Counted from the stretch's first letter, positions 1 through 5,600 are shown. The stretch: DNA of 8,997 nucleotides from Clostridiaceae bacterium UBA6085 (GCA_002428605.1 DIXH01000070.1:1-8997); one strand, 5' to 3'. Program-made: numbers and translations. Notes: generated by a model not told the origin, from the letters alone.

Positions 1-162
1 TTGGGCAAAATATATACTCGGTTAGCTGAGACTACCGAAAGTGTCATCGCAATGTCCATCCTCGTGGTGAATCTGAAGAAGATTTGCCATGATTTTTTCG
101 TCCTTTTTTCGTGGGTTTTCATTGATGATTTCAAACATGAAAAATTGGCATTTGTTCAGTAG
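1..162 (+). CDS. Transposase C-terminal fragment (probable DDE insertion sequence), cut by window edge
   Basis: Frame 1 is open from the first base to a TAG at 160-162 and gives 53 residues with no start in view, so the gene enters from the left. The fragment has the run TTESVIAMSILVVNLKKI (residues 11-28), followed by an aromatic-rich stretch (HDFFVLFSWVF). A hydrophobic 'A-x-S-x-L-V-x-N-L-x-K' helix near the end, followed by a short tail, is what I associate with the C-termini of IS4/IS5/IS1182-type DDE transposases. The catalytic residues would lie outside the window, so neither the IS family nor intactness can be judged. The stop codon falls inside a perfect palindrome (155-184), in keeping with the end of a mobile element. 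It could instead be an unrelated protein tail; the assignment rests on a short pattern. Confidence 0.5.
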   Translation: MGKIYTRLAETTESVIAMSILVVNLKKICHDFFVLFSWVFIDDFKHEKLAFVQ

Positions 163-184
163 CCATTAAATAATGGCTACTGAA
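155..184. repeat. Perfect 14-bp inverted repeat over the transposase stop codon
   Basis: The arms TTCAGTAGCCATTA (155-168) and TAATGGCTACTGAA (171-184) are perfect reverse complements with only AA between them. The fragment's TAG stop lies in the left arm. No T-run follows on the plus strand, so it is a poor plus-strand terminator. On the minus strand a short T-run occurs about 10 bases beyond the arm. It may be an element-end structure, or a palindromic insertion target of the kind some IS families use. Confidence 0.75.
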
Positions 185-215
185 TAATGCGAAACTCCTT
201 GTTGGGAGTGCATTA
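185..215. repeat. Bulged hairpin directly after the palindrome (possible IS right end)
   Basis: TAATGC (185-190) pairs with GCATTA (210-215) and ACTCC (194-198) pairs with GGAGT (205-209). A 3-base GAA bulge lies on the left side only and the loop is TTGTTG. This makes an 11-pair stem abutting the 14-bp inverted repeat. Two tandem structures just beyond a transposase end suggest the boundary of the element lies here. I could not find a target duplication because the left end is outside the window. Confidence 0.5.
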
Positions 216-291
216 TAGGCACTTTTACCATATAATTAGTATATGACATACCTCTGATTATGGCGAAAAAGCTTGCACTAGGAGATGGACG

Positions 292-468
292 ATGTATAAA
301 TTTGTCAGCTTATTCATTAATGCTGAAAACGAGACGGTTTCTGTGGACCTCTCGACTTTCCAATATGTACTCTGTATCGCAAGAAAATTCCAAATCATGG
401 CAGTTTCCGAATCTCTTTTATCCGTTTCCAGCCGAATACAAAAAGCCGTTCATCGCGAACGGCTTTAA
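292..468 (+). CDS. Doubtful small ORF, 58 aa, no recognised family
   Basis: An ATG at 292 is preceded by AGGAG at 280-284 with a 7-base gap, a good ribosome binding site for this genome. The frame encodes a 58-residue protein (starting MYKFVSLFINAENETV) ending at TAA 466-468. I recognise no domain. Against it: no convincing promoter, and the last 27 bases coincide with the hairpin that terminates the opposite-strand gene. It may be the remnant of a gene disrupted when the element to its left arrived. The rest of 216-476 shows nothing else I can support. Confidence 0.22.
   Translation: MYKFVSLFINAENETVSVDLSTFQYVLCIARKFQIMAVSESLLSVSSRIQKAVHRERL
436..466 (-). terminator. Intrinsic terminator of the YczE/YitT-type gene
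   Basis: A 10-bp perfect stem (442-451 with 457-466, core AGCCGTTC/GAACGGCT) has a 5-base ATCGC loop. On the minus strand the stem is followed by TTTTTG, a proper U-tract. It starts about 10 bases after the TAG of the gene at 477. Confidence 0.85.
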
Positions 469-476
469 AATTACTG

Positions 477-1124
477 CTATGCTGATGGTGACAGGTCAAG
501 CTTGTTGAATACAGGCTCCGCCTTCTTCATGAAAAATCCCATCAGCGGTCCGAACATGAGCATCCCAATAACTGTACCTTCCCTCACTGTAAGGGGTGTC
601 TTTATTGTAACGGCCAATACCAGTACGATTATGATGCAGGCGAAATCAACCAACTGCCTGAGCTTGCTGAACTGCATGCCCGTCTTTTCGGAAACCGCCA
701 TGCAGAGCCCTTCAAGTGCGAAGGTGACAGCATCCAGCTTCATTATCGCACCGACTGCAGCCGATATGACAGTGTATGAAGATATGAGCACTGCCATCCG
801 TATGAGGTAGCTGTCAAATGACACATTGCCAAGTACGTTATAGAGAACAAAGTTGACTACTACTCCAAGGACGACGCTTACAGGTATCTGGAGAAGCTGC
901 CTGATCCTGAATTTCCTGCCCATCACCACAAGCTGCCCCGCAACACAGGAAATGTTTATTATCATTCCCATGGTGCCTACCTTCATTCCTGTCATGTTGC
1001 TGAGAGTCTGGTTCATCGCATCCCATGCTCCGACGCCAGCTGCCGCCTTCAGTGAAAAAGCCGCACCTATACCGGTAATGATGATAAGCAATGTCATTGT
1101 GATGTACCTTTTGATTTCTCTCAA
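477..1124 (-). CDS. YczE/YyaS/YitT-family integral membrane protein
   Basis: This is a 215-residue, very hydrophobic protein with about six membrane segments (roughly residues 8-28, 49-68, 77-99, 107-128, 159-174 and 184-199). After the first segment it has GVGAWDAMNQTLSNMTGMKVGT (split about residues 30-51), then an N-x-x-C...GQLVVMGRKF stretch. That pattern (GxGxWD...LS...G...GT followed by 'GR') is typical of the YczE/YitT membrane family, for which no transport substrate or biochemical role is established. The start is a TTG at 1122-1124 supported by GGGAG nine bases upstream; the next in-frame ATG is nine codons further in. It has its own promoter and terminator, so it appears monocistronic. 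Family call good, function unknown. Confidence 0.8.
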   Translation of the reverse strand: MREIKRYITMTLLIIITGIGAAFSLKAAAGVGAWDAMNQTLSNMTGMKVGTMGMIINISCVAGQLVVMGRKFRIRQLLQIPVSVVLGVVVNFVLYNVLGNVSFDSYLIRMAVLISSYTVISAAVGAIMKLDAVTFALEGLCMAVSEKTGMQFSKLRQLVDFACIIIVLVLAVTIKTPLTVREGTVIGMLMFGPLMGFFMKKAEPVFNKLDLSPSA

Positions 1125-1196
1125 CTTACATTTCTCCCTTTCATTTTGAAGTTCCCTGAATCCGAAAACCTGATTTATATTTTCCTCTTTATCTGA

Positions 1197-1225
1197 ATTC
1201 TATATGAACAGGGACCTGCATTCAA
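1197..1225 (-). promoter_or_regulatory. Sigma-A-type promoter of the YczE/YitT-type gene
   Basis: On the minus strand, TTGAAT (plus 1220-1225) and TAGAAT (plus 1197-1202) are separated by 17 bases. They lie about 70 bases upstream of the TTG start. Confidence 0.55.
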
Positions 1226-1230
1226 CGGAT

Positions 1231-1260
1231 TTTCAGAACCTGAAATTTCAATTACTGAAA
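1231..1260. promoter_or_regulatory. Dyad upstream of the promoter, possible operator
   Basis: TTTCAG (1231-1236) and CTGAAA (1240-1245) form a perfect inverted repeat with a 3-base centre. A further CTGAAA lies at 1255-1260. The cluster is five bases upstream of the -35 element of the minus-strand promoter, a position usual for activators. No regulator is recognised. Confidence 0.25.
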
Positions 1261-1290
1261 ACAGCAGATAATCGCATTGGAATCCTATAG

Positions 1291-2175
1291 TCAGGAACCT
1301 TCTGCGACTTTCGTCCCCGCTCTCACAGCCTTCTTCATGATAGGCATGAGTATTGCGGAAAATATCAGCACCGCCCCTATTATCATCCTTGTTGATATGA
1401 CCTCCCTGAAAACAATGACTGAGAAGATTGTAGCAAACAAGGCTTCAGTTGACATTATGACCGCAGCCCTGGTCTCATTTGTGAACTTCTGGCTGTAGGT
1501 CTGAAGGAAGAAGGCTATTGTAGTTGAGAATACTCCGAGATAAACTATGGCCGCGTAGCCCGCAGGCTCTGCGCCAAGCATTGTACCTCCTCTCATTGCA
1601 AGCACGATCGCTGAAAGCAGGAAGGATACGTTCATCTGTATTATCGTAAGGTCAATTGCACTTTCTTCCTGGGAATACATACCCGTGAAGAATATGTGGA
1701 ACGCAAAGGCTATTGAGCACAGGAAGCTCAGGAAATCTCCCGGATTTATCGTACCTGACAGGTCAAGAGACAGCACCCCTACTCCGATAAGGGCAAGTAT
1801 GGCACCTGAGGTTTCCTTCCAGTTCAGTCTCTTCTTCAGCAGTATGAAACCTAGGAAAGGCACTATCACTACATTTACCGCCGTGAGAAATGCGTTCCTT
1901 GACGGCGTCGTAAGCTCAAGGCCCAGTGTCTGTAGAAGAAAGGCCCCGAACAGGAACACACCGATTATAATGCCCTTCCTCAAGGTCTCGATCCTGATTC
2001 CTTTAAGCCTTTTGAAAAAGACGATATCAAGAAGCAGTGAGGACACAAAGAACCTACCTGCCATTGCCTGGTAGGGCGTAAGGTAATCAAGGCCTATAGC
2101 TCCTGCTATGAACCCGCTTCCCCATATCATCGCAACCAGAAGCAGCCCCGCTTCACCCTTGTATCTCTTCATCAT
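1291..2175 (-). CDS. DMT-superfamily transporter with two EamA domains
   Basis: The 294-residue protein has about ten hydrophobic segments, the size and topology of drug/metabolite transporters with a duplicated five-helix EamA unit. The first repeat shows the N-terminal WGSGFI (18-23) and RNAFLTAVNVVIVP (93-106). The second repeat has the matching TRAAVIMSTEALFATIFSVIVFRE (235-258), where the conserved Glu-Ala/Pro hinge and the final Glu sit. Such proteins usually export amino acids or other small metabolites from the cytoplasm; the substrate cannot be read from sequence. The start is ATG at 2173-2175 with AAGGGA seven bases upstream; an adjacent ATG at 2170-2172 is possible. No terminator is visible between this gene and the next one downstream. 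Confidence 0.88.
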   Translation of the reverse strand: MMKRYKGEAGLLLVAMIWGSGFIAGAIGLDYLTPYQAMAGRFFVSSLLLDIVFFKRLKGIRIETLRKGIIIGVFLFGAFLLQTLGLELTTPSRNAFLTAVNVVIVPFLGFILLKKRLNWKETSGAILALIGVGVLSLDLSGTINPGDFLSFLCSIAFAFHIFFTGMYSQEESAIDLTIIQMNVSFLLSAIVLAMRGGTMLGAEPAGYAAIVYLGVFSTTIAFFLQTYSQKFTNETRAAVIMSTEALFATIFSVIVFREVISTRMIIGAVLIFSAILMPIMKKAVRAGTKVAEGS

Positions 2176-2212
2176 CCAACCGTCCCTTCATCCCTTGTAC
2201 GAATATGAATAT

Positions 2213-2218
2213 ATTATC
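2213..2218 (-). promoter_or_regulatory. Possible extended -10 element of the DMT transporter
   Basis: The minus strand reads TGTGATAAT (GATAAT plus an upstream TG), about 37 bases before the ATG. No good -35 is present at 17 bases, so it would rely on the extended -10. Confidence 0.35.
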
Positions 2219-2261
2219 ACAATACACAAGGAAATTCACAGGTTAATTTCCTCATGATGTA

Positions 2262-2285
2262 AGGATCAGGCAAACACCTGATCCT
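2262..2285 (-). terminator. Hairpin after the secreted-protein gene; weak or non-terminator
   Basis: AGGATCAGG (2262-2270) and CCTGATCCT (2277-2285) form a perfect 9-bp stem with a 6-base loop. The position fits a terminator for the gene ending at 2324, but the sequence after the stem (TTACATCATG on the minus strand) is not a U-tract. It may be Rho-independent but weak, or an mRNA 3'-end stabiliser. Confidence 0.4.
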
Positions 2286-2323
2286 CACAATCACTTGTTA
2301 TTCAAGTTATCCTTTTCAGCAAT

Positions 2324-3268
2324 TCATTCCATTGGGTATGAATCCTTAATCCTTTGCATAAACCTTCCCGAGCCTAATTCTCCCCAACCACCGGTAAGTA
2401 TTTCACCATCTATGGTACCTTCGGTCCAAGCGCCGATTGAATCACCTGATTGATGGTGCATGTAGGAAAAGTATGACGAACTGAATTTTGAGATCGACCT
2501 GTAAGTCCTTTCATCTTCGAAATGCCAGGTGCAGGATACTGACAGGGTGCCTTCTGTAGGTTCCGGATCTGCATTTTCCTTGTCATCTTCAGGGCTCCAA
2601 TCATATTCGACCCACATTCCTTCAATGTTCAAATCAACTGAAAAGCTTTCACCGAGTTTTTTCGGAAATACCATCTCATCAGCTGGTAACAAACCTTGAA
2701 ATTGCCTGACATGCTGGATTTCACCATCCATCTGTACTTCAAAGTATTGAACTCTATATTCTCCCTCTTCGGAAGTCTCTATGACGAGGTCTCTGAAGGA
2801 ATACGTCTCACCGGTATCAGGATCATATTCCTCCCAGCCTGAATAGAGCTGCTTCTGGTCGCCTTTGAATACAATCACATCGCTTTTCCCATTATCTGAC
2901 TGCTGTTCGGCGTTTACAAAAGGCTCTTCAGGTATCTCTTCCTTGCCTATCATCATTCCCCTGTAGGTCGAGAAGCTGACATCACCATTTCCCTCAAATG
3001 ATTCTATGCCTGCGGTTCCGGATGCAAGGCCGGCATAAGTGATCCCCTTGCTGAAATCCCTGTATTTGAATCCAGCCTGTCTGGATTTCGAGAGGTTCAT
3101 CTGCTTTGAATCTTCTTCCAGCTGATAAATGTCGAATTCGAAGGAGTAGGTCATCTCTCCAGGCTCCATCTCTTCATCAGGTACCTCCGGATCCCAGAAA
3201 TACTCAATGCCTGCCACATCAGTCAGGACTATATGCAGCGGGTCGATATTCCTTGTGGGGAAAGTCAT
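2324..3268 (-). CDS. C-terminal part of the interrupted secreted protein, 314 aa, unknown function
   Basis: From ATG 3266-3268 the frame runs 314 codons to TGA 2324-2326. There is no signal peptide at this ATG, although the sequence looks extracellular: acidic, rich in aromatic residues, alternating polar/hydrophobic strands, only one Cys (in SVSCTWHF), and Asp/Glu-rich turns such as EEYDPDTGETYSFRD. If translated alone it would stay in the cytoplasm, so it most likely represents the body of the exported protein encoded from 3553. A GGAGGG four bases upstream means separate initiation cannot be excluded. I recognise no family. Confidence 0.6.
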   Translation of the reverse strand: MTFPTRNIDPLHIVLTDVAGIEYFWDPEVPDEEMEPGEMTYSFEFDIYQLEEDSKQMNLSKSRQAGFKYRDFSKGITYAGLASGTAGIESFEGNGDVSFSTYRGMMIGKEEIPEEPFVNAEQQSDNGKSDVIVFKGDQKQLYSGWEEYDPDTGETYSFRDLVIETSEEGEYRVQYFEVQMDGEIQHVRQFQGLLPADEMVFPKKLGESFSVDLNIEGMWVEYDWSPEDDKENADPEPTEGTLSVSCTWHFEDERTYRSISKFSSSYFSYMHHQSGDSIGAWTEGTIDGEILTGGWGELGSGRFMQRIKDSYPME

Positions 3269-3272
3269 CGAA

Positions 3273-3278
3273 CCCTCC
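3273..3278 (-). promoter_or_regulatory. Shine-Dalgarno-like GGAGGG before the internal ATG
   Basis: The minus strand reads GGAGGGTTCGATG just before the 314-codon frame. It could permit reinitiation after the TAA 75 bases upstream. It could also be chance, as the codons read Pro-Glu-Gly-Ser in the full-length frame. Confidence 0.35.
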
Positions 3279-3343
3279 GGCAGATTTGCAAAGAAGTCCC
3301 TGAAACCAAGATATTCGCCTTCGTCGCTGATCGATTCCGTACC

Positions 3344-3553
3344 TTAGTAAATAAAGCCATAATCGCCCTTACCGCCGCTTTGAATCTGGATCCAGTTCAA
3401 CTCAGTCACACCGTCTTCCCAGCTGTTCCAGCTTACCCTGACCTCAGTGTATTCGTCCACATACTTGCTTACATTTCCAGAATCCGCAAACGCCGTGACC
3501 GATGAAAAGATGAATGCCGTAAGAGTGAGGATGCAGAGAATCAGCTTTTTCAT
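3344..3553 (-). CDS. N-terminal part of the interrupted secreted protein (signal peptide + 46 residues)
   Basis: The start chosen is ATG 3551-3553, because GGAGG lies six bases upstream and the protein then begins with a textbook signal peptide (MKK, a hydrophobic core of about 17 residues, AFA cleavage site). An in-frame ATG 11 codons upstream would put extra hydrophobic residues before it and has no ribosome binding site. The 69-residue product ends in GGKGDYGFIY at the TAA. If stable, it would be a small exported peptide of 46 residues; more probably it is the front of the 409-residue protein. Confidence 0.6.
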   Translation of the reverse strand: MKKLILCILTLTAFIFSSVTAFADSGNVSKYVDEYTEVRVSWNSWEDGVTELNWIQIQSGGKGDYGFIY

Positions 3554-3599
3554 GGCACACCTCCAGATCAGTATGAAATATATCATGGTTCTTACCTTA

Positions 3600-3605
3600 A
3601 TTATA
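3600..3605 (-). promoter_or_regulatory. Probable -10 element of the secreted-protein gene
   Basis: A perfect TATAAT on the minus strand sits 46 bases upstream of the ATG at 3553. The hexamer 17 bases further upstream is a poor -35. Confidence 0.4.
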
Positions 3606-3675
3606 AGCCACTGCTTACTTTTGATATACCTTTGAAAGTGAATGAGGGTTTAATAATGCGTGAATTCTGAACATG

Positions 3676-3699
3676 AAAATACCGGCTGTACCCAGCCGG
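3676..3699 (-). terminator. Intrinsic terminator of the PerR-like gene
   Basis: CCGGCTG (3682-3688) and CAGCCGG (3693-3699) form a 7-bp GC-rich stem with a 4-base loop. The minus strand continues with TATTTTC. It begins five bases after the TGA of the repressor gene. Confidence 0.8.
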
Positions 3700-3704
3700 C
3701 TTGA

Positions 3705-4130
3705 TCATCTGTCTCTATTCTCACGGCAGTCCCTGCAGACTCCCCTGAAGTTGAATATCTCATGGGTCACCTCGAAACCTTCAAGGTCTCCTGAAAGCTC
3801 TGATACAGGAACCTTGATACTGACATCGTATATGTTCCCGCAGACATCGCACTTGAAATGTCCGTGCTCCATGGGATTGTAGATATCAAACCTCGCTTCC
3901 TTGGCTTCAATCGGAAGCATCTCAATCAGCTTGTGCTCTATGAAGAGGTTCATGGTATTGTATACCGTCGCCTTGCTGAGTGTAGGGATCTCCCCAATGA
4001 GGGCATCATAGATGTCGTTTATGGATGGATGGTTGTGAGTGTTCATCAGGTACTCATATATCCTCTTCCTCTGGTACGAGGGCTTGACTCCATTTTCCCT
4101 CAGATAGACATCGATGTTCTTCACAGCCAT
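3705..4130 (-). CDS. perR: Fur-family transcriptional repressor, PerR type
   Basis: The 141-residue protein has an N-terminal winged-helix DNA-binding domain (about 1-80, recognition helix region TLSKATVYNTMNLF at 50-63) and a C-terminal metal and dimerisation domain. The structural zinc site is visible as C94-x-x-C97 and C132-x-x-C135. The regulatory metal ligands of B. subtilis PerR (H37, D85, H91, H93, D104) have clear counterparts at H34, D82, H89, H91 and D102. An Asp rather than Glu at the D82 position favours PerR over Fur. Known PerR proteins sense peroxide by iron-catalysed oxidation of the histidine ligands and then leave the DNA. The start is ATG 4128-4130 with AAGGAGG eight bases upstream; an upstream in-frame GTG lies within that ribosome binding site and is rejected. 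A Per-box-like operator overlaps its leader, suggesting autoregulation. Confidence 0.85.
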   Translation of the reverse strand: MAVKNIDVYLRENGVKPSYQRKRIYEYLMNTHNHPSINDIYDALIGEIPTLSKATVYNTMNLFIEHKLIEMLPIEAKEARFDIYNPMEHGHFKCDVCGNIYDVSIKVPVSELSGDLEGFEVTHEIFNFRGVCRDCRENRDR

Positions 4131-4143
4131 GAACGACACCTCC

Positions 4144-4158
4144 TTATAACCATTCCAA
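4144..4158. promoter_or_regulatory. Per-box-like operator in the repressor's own leader
   Basis: TTATAACCATTCCAA matches 11 of the 14 fixed positions of the B. subtilis Per box TTATAATNATTATAA. It lies between the -10 element (4168-4173) and the start codon and touches the ribosome binding site, so a bound repressor would block its own transcript. The right half is degenerate. Confidence 0.45.
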
Positions 4159-4167
4159 TTTGTATCA

Positions 4168-4195
4168 ATTATATTCTAACAGATTCCCTTGAAAA
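4168..4195 (-). promoter_or_regulatory. Probable promoter of the PerR-like gene
   Basis: A perfect TATAAT (plus 4168-4173) lies 16 bases from TTTTCA (plus 4190-4195), about 38 bases before the ATG. A TAGAAT overlapping it upstream is an alternative -10. No terminator separates hprK from this gene, so some readthrough is also possible. Confidence 0.5.
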
Positions 4196-4207
4196 TGTAA
4201 CCAAATT

Positions 4208-5155
4208 CTAATCCAGGTCCACCATTACTGAATAGTCGCCAAGCTTGTCCCTTGTCGCTACCTCCCTCATCCTCTGGTCTATGACTTCAGCAGGCGATAC
4301 CTTAGTTACGCGCTGATGTCTGTAGTTTGCTGCCGCAGCCTCAATGATGATCGATATGTTCCTGCCGCTCCTGACAGGGACCGTTATCTTCTTTACCTTG
4401 ACGCCAAGGATATCCTGGTATTCATCCATTCCAAGGCGGTCATAGTCGCCGTCGTCCCTCCAGTGCTCAAGGTGGATGATAATATCGAGCCTCTTGTTCT
4501 GGACCATGGTAGACAGTCCGAACAGGGCTGACACATCAATAATGCCAAGGCCCCTTACCTCCATCATTCCGAAGGTGATCTCAGGGGACCTGCCCCTAAG
4601 GATGCCGTCGACCTCCCTGATATCTACAGCGTCATCCGCAACCAGCCTGTGCCCTCTCTTAAGGAGCTCAAGTGTGGCCTCTGACTTTCCTATGCCGCTT
4701 TCTCCCGTTATGAACACACCCATGCCGTATATGTCGACAAGAACGCCATGCATCCTGGTTTCAGGTGCTGTGGCGTTTGCTATGTATAGGGTGAGCTTCG
4801 ATATGAAATTGGTGGTCGACTCCTTTGTCCGGAGCAGCCACCTTTTATAGGTCTTAGCAGCATCCACGATCTCCTGGTGAGGTTCGAGCCCTCTGGTTAT
4901 GACAAGGCATGGTATGTTGTACCTCATGAACCTTCCTAGCCTTTTCTTCCTGAGCTCAGGTATGAGTTCGTCGAGAAAGCTCCATTCCCCCTGGCCTATT
5001 ACCTGGATCCTTTCCCTGCTGAAGTAGTTGTAGAAGCCGGCAAGCTGAAGCCCCGGCCTGTTGACGTCGGTTATGTTTATGACGTCATTCTCAGGTCCCT
5101 TCACCAGGACCTCCATATCGAATTCCTTGATTATCTTTTCCACTGTAACAGCCAT
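4208..5155 (-). CDS. hprK: HPr kinase/phosphorylase
   Basis: This bifunctional cytoplasmic enzyme phosphorylates and dephosphorylates Ser46 of HPr (and Crh where present). It links glycolytic state to CcpA-dependent catabolite repression and PTS sugar uptake. Numbering from the upstream ATG at 5161, the N-terminal domain covers about residues 5-130. The catalytic part has the P-loop GESGIGKS (153-160), H138, the ADDAVDI loop with D176 and D177, the family signature EVRGLGIIDVSALFG (201-215), and the C-terminal PVRSGRNISIIIEAAAANYR region (262-281). Length is normal (315-317 residues) and all key residues are present. I prefer ATG 5153-5155, because GGGGG lies eight bases upstream of it but only two bases before the ATG at 5159-5161. 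It starts 15 bases after the DUF896 gene and is evidently in the same operon. Confidence 0.96.
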   Translation of the reverse strand: MAVTVEKIIKEFDMEVLVKGPENDVINITDVNRPGLQLAGFYNYFSRERIQVIGQGEWSFLDELIPELRKKRLGRFMRYNIPCLVITRGLEPHQEIVDAAKTYKRWLLRTKESTTNFISKLTLYIANATAPETRMHGVLVDIYGMGVFITGESGIGKSEATLELLKRGHRLVADDAVDIREVDGILRGRSPEITFGMMEVRGLGIIDVSALFGLSTMVQNKRLDIIIHLEHWRDDGDYDRLGMDEYQDILGVKVKKITVPVRSGRNISIIIEAAAANYRHQRVTKVSPAEVIDQRMREVATRDKLGDYSVMVDLD

Positions 5156-5170
5156 CGACATATCCCCCGA

Positions 5171-5341
5171 TTATTTTTTGCGTTCTATCCCCTCAAGGCT
5201 ACTTCTCAGGTTTCCCTTCACCCTGCCAATATATTCTTTTCTCAAGCTTTCCCGTTCAAGTGTCTCTTCCGGGGTAAGCGTCCTTTCCCTTGCTATCCTT
5301 GAATACTCGTTTATCCTTGCAACAAGCTCATCATGTTCCAT
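5171..5341 (-). CDS. DUF896 (UPF0291/YnzC-like) small protein, 56 aa
   Basis: A 56-codon frame starts at ATG 5339-5341 and ends at TAA 5171-5173. AGGAG lies seven bases upstream. The sequence has the DUF896 plan: an N-terminal ELVARINEYSRIARERTLTP helix, then EE...ERESLRKEYI and GRVKGNLRSSLEGIE, matching the family pattern 'ELIxRINELxxKxKxxGLTxEExxEQxxLRxEYLxxxRxxxRxQLxxI'. Such proteins are two-helix hairpins of about 60-80 residues; B. subtilis YnzC is the structural example, and their role is not established. The gene precedes hprK by 15 bases in the same direction. Its ribosome binding site begins at the end of the preceding terminator, leaving no room for a promoter of its own. Confidence 0.88.
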   Translation of the reverse strand: MEHDELVARINEYSRIARERTLTPEETLERESLRKEYIGRVKGNLRSSLEGIERKK

Positions 5342-5354
5342 TATAATGCTCCTT

Positions 5355-5387
5355 AATAAAAATTGCTCTGCAATAAATGCAGAGCAA
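5355..5387 (-). terminator. Strong intrinsic terminator ending the ncRNA or leader
   Basis: TTGCTCTGCA (5363-5372) and TGCAGAGCAA (5378-5387) form a perfect 10-bp stem with a 5-base loop. The minus strand continues with TTTTTATT. The next bases, AAGGAG, are the DUF896 ribosome binding site. Confidence 0.9.
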
Positions 5388-5600
5388 CCACAAACTTTCT
5401 AGTTTCCCGACATGCCGTTCACCTATTGATCCATACCTGCTCTATGCAGGTGGGTTCTCCTCAGGTGGAATTCTATCTCCTTATGTTCCATGGAGAAGGT
5501 GTAGCTACTACCTTAAGTCTGATATCATCCATCTTGTTGGAGATCCCGGATATGTAATGTAGGTTGAATTTATAGGCTACGCGTACATCTCAGGATTCCT
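5355..5600 (-). ncRNA. ssrS: Structured RNA of about 245 nt, candidate 6S RNA
   Basis: A strong promoter and a strong terminator bracket a non-coding stretch that folds as a rod. Near the ends, CCTGAGATGT (plus 5585-5594) pairs with GCATGTCGGG (plus 5406-5415) with one mismatch and two wobbles. The far arm nests ATCTCC/GGAGAT (5539-5544 with 5475-5480), ATGGA/TCCAT (5528-5532 with 5490-5494) and AAGGT/ACCTT (5510-5514 with 5496-5500). A 6-bp hairpin (ACCTGC/GCAGGT, 5435-5451) sits on the 3' side where 6S RNA has its central bubble. The beginning, TCCTGA-GATGT, also resembles my memory of the start of B. subtilis 6S-1. Known 6S RNA binds RNA polymerase holoenzyme. I recognise no riboswitch class by its conserved motifs. 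The alternative is an attenuator leader for DUF896-hprK. That an RNA gene is here: confident; that it is 6S: about even. Confidence 0.6.

Larger units (their letters stand above)
2324..3553 (-). pseudogene. Secreted protein gene interrupted by one in-frame TAA
   Basis: Two open frames, 3553-3344 and 3268-2324, lie in the same reading frame and are separated by one TAA at plus 3344-3346. The 25 codons between that stop and the second ATG are open and protein-like (GTESISDEGEYLGFRDFF and onward). Read through, the product would be 409 residues: a Sec signal peptide (MKKLILCILTLTAFIFSSVT, cleavage probably after AFA at residue 23) followed by an acidic, beta-rich extracellular protein full of Trp, Tyr, Gly and Asp. 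No known domain is recognised. The simplest reading is a recent nonsense mutation in an otherwise intact gene, since no other frame disruption is seen. A base-calling error, stop readthrough or reinitiation at 3268 are alternatives. Confidence 0.7.

Noticed and set aside
1..120. Minus-strand 22-codon frame (MANLLQIHHEDGHC…)
   Set aside because: Very short and antisense to the transposase-like frame; the AAAGGA upstream is probably chance.
260..508. 82-codon plus-strand frame
   Set aside because: No ribosome binding site, runs through the opposite gene's terminator and into its 3' end, and has no recognisable domain; the overlapping frame at 292 has better signals but is itself doubtful.
4160..4178. 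Classical Fur box at the repressor gene
   Set aside because: The match to GATAATGATAATCATTATC is poor on the right half; the Per-box form fits better and agrees with the protein's PerR-like ligands.
5363..5562. Short plus-strand frames (61-64 codons) across the structured RNA
   Set aside because: They traverse a terminator and a promoter of the other strand and resemble no protein.
5388..5600. Known riboswitch classes (TPP, SAM, cobalamin, purine, GEMM, T-box) for the leader
   Set aside because: None of the conserved motifs of these classes, such as the T-box GGTGG core or the TPP CTGAGA element in context, was found.
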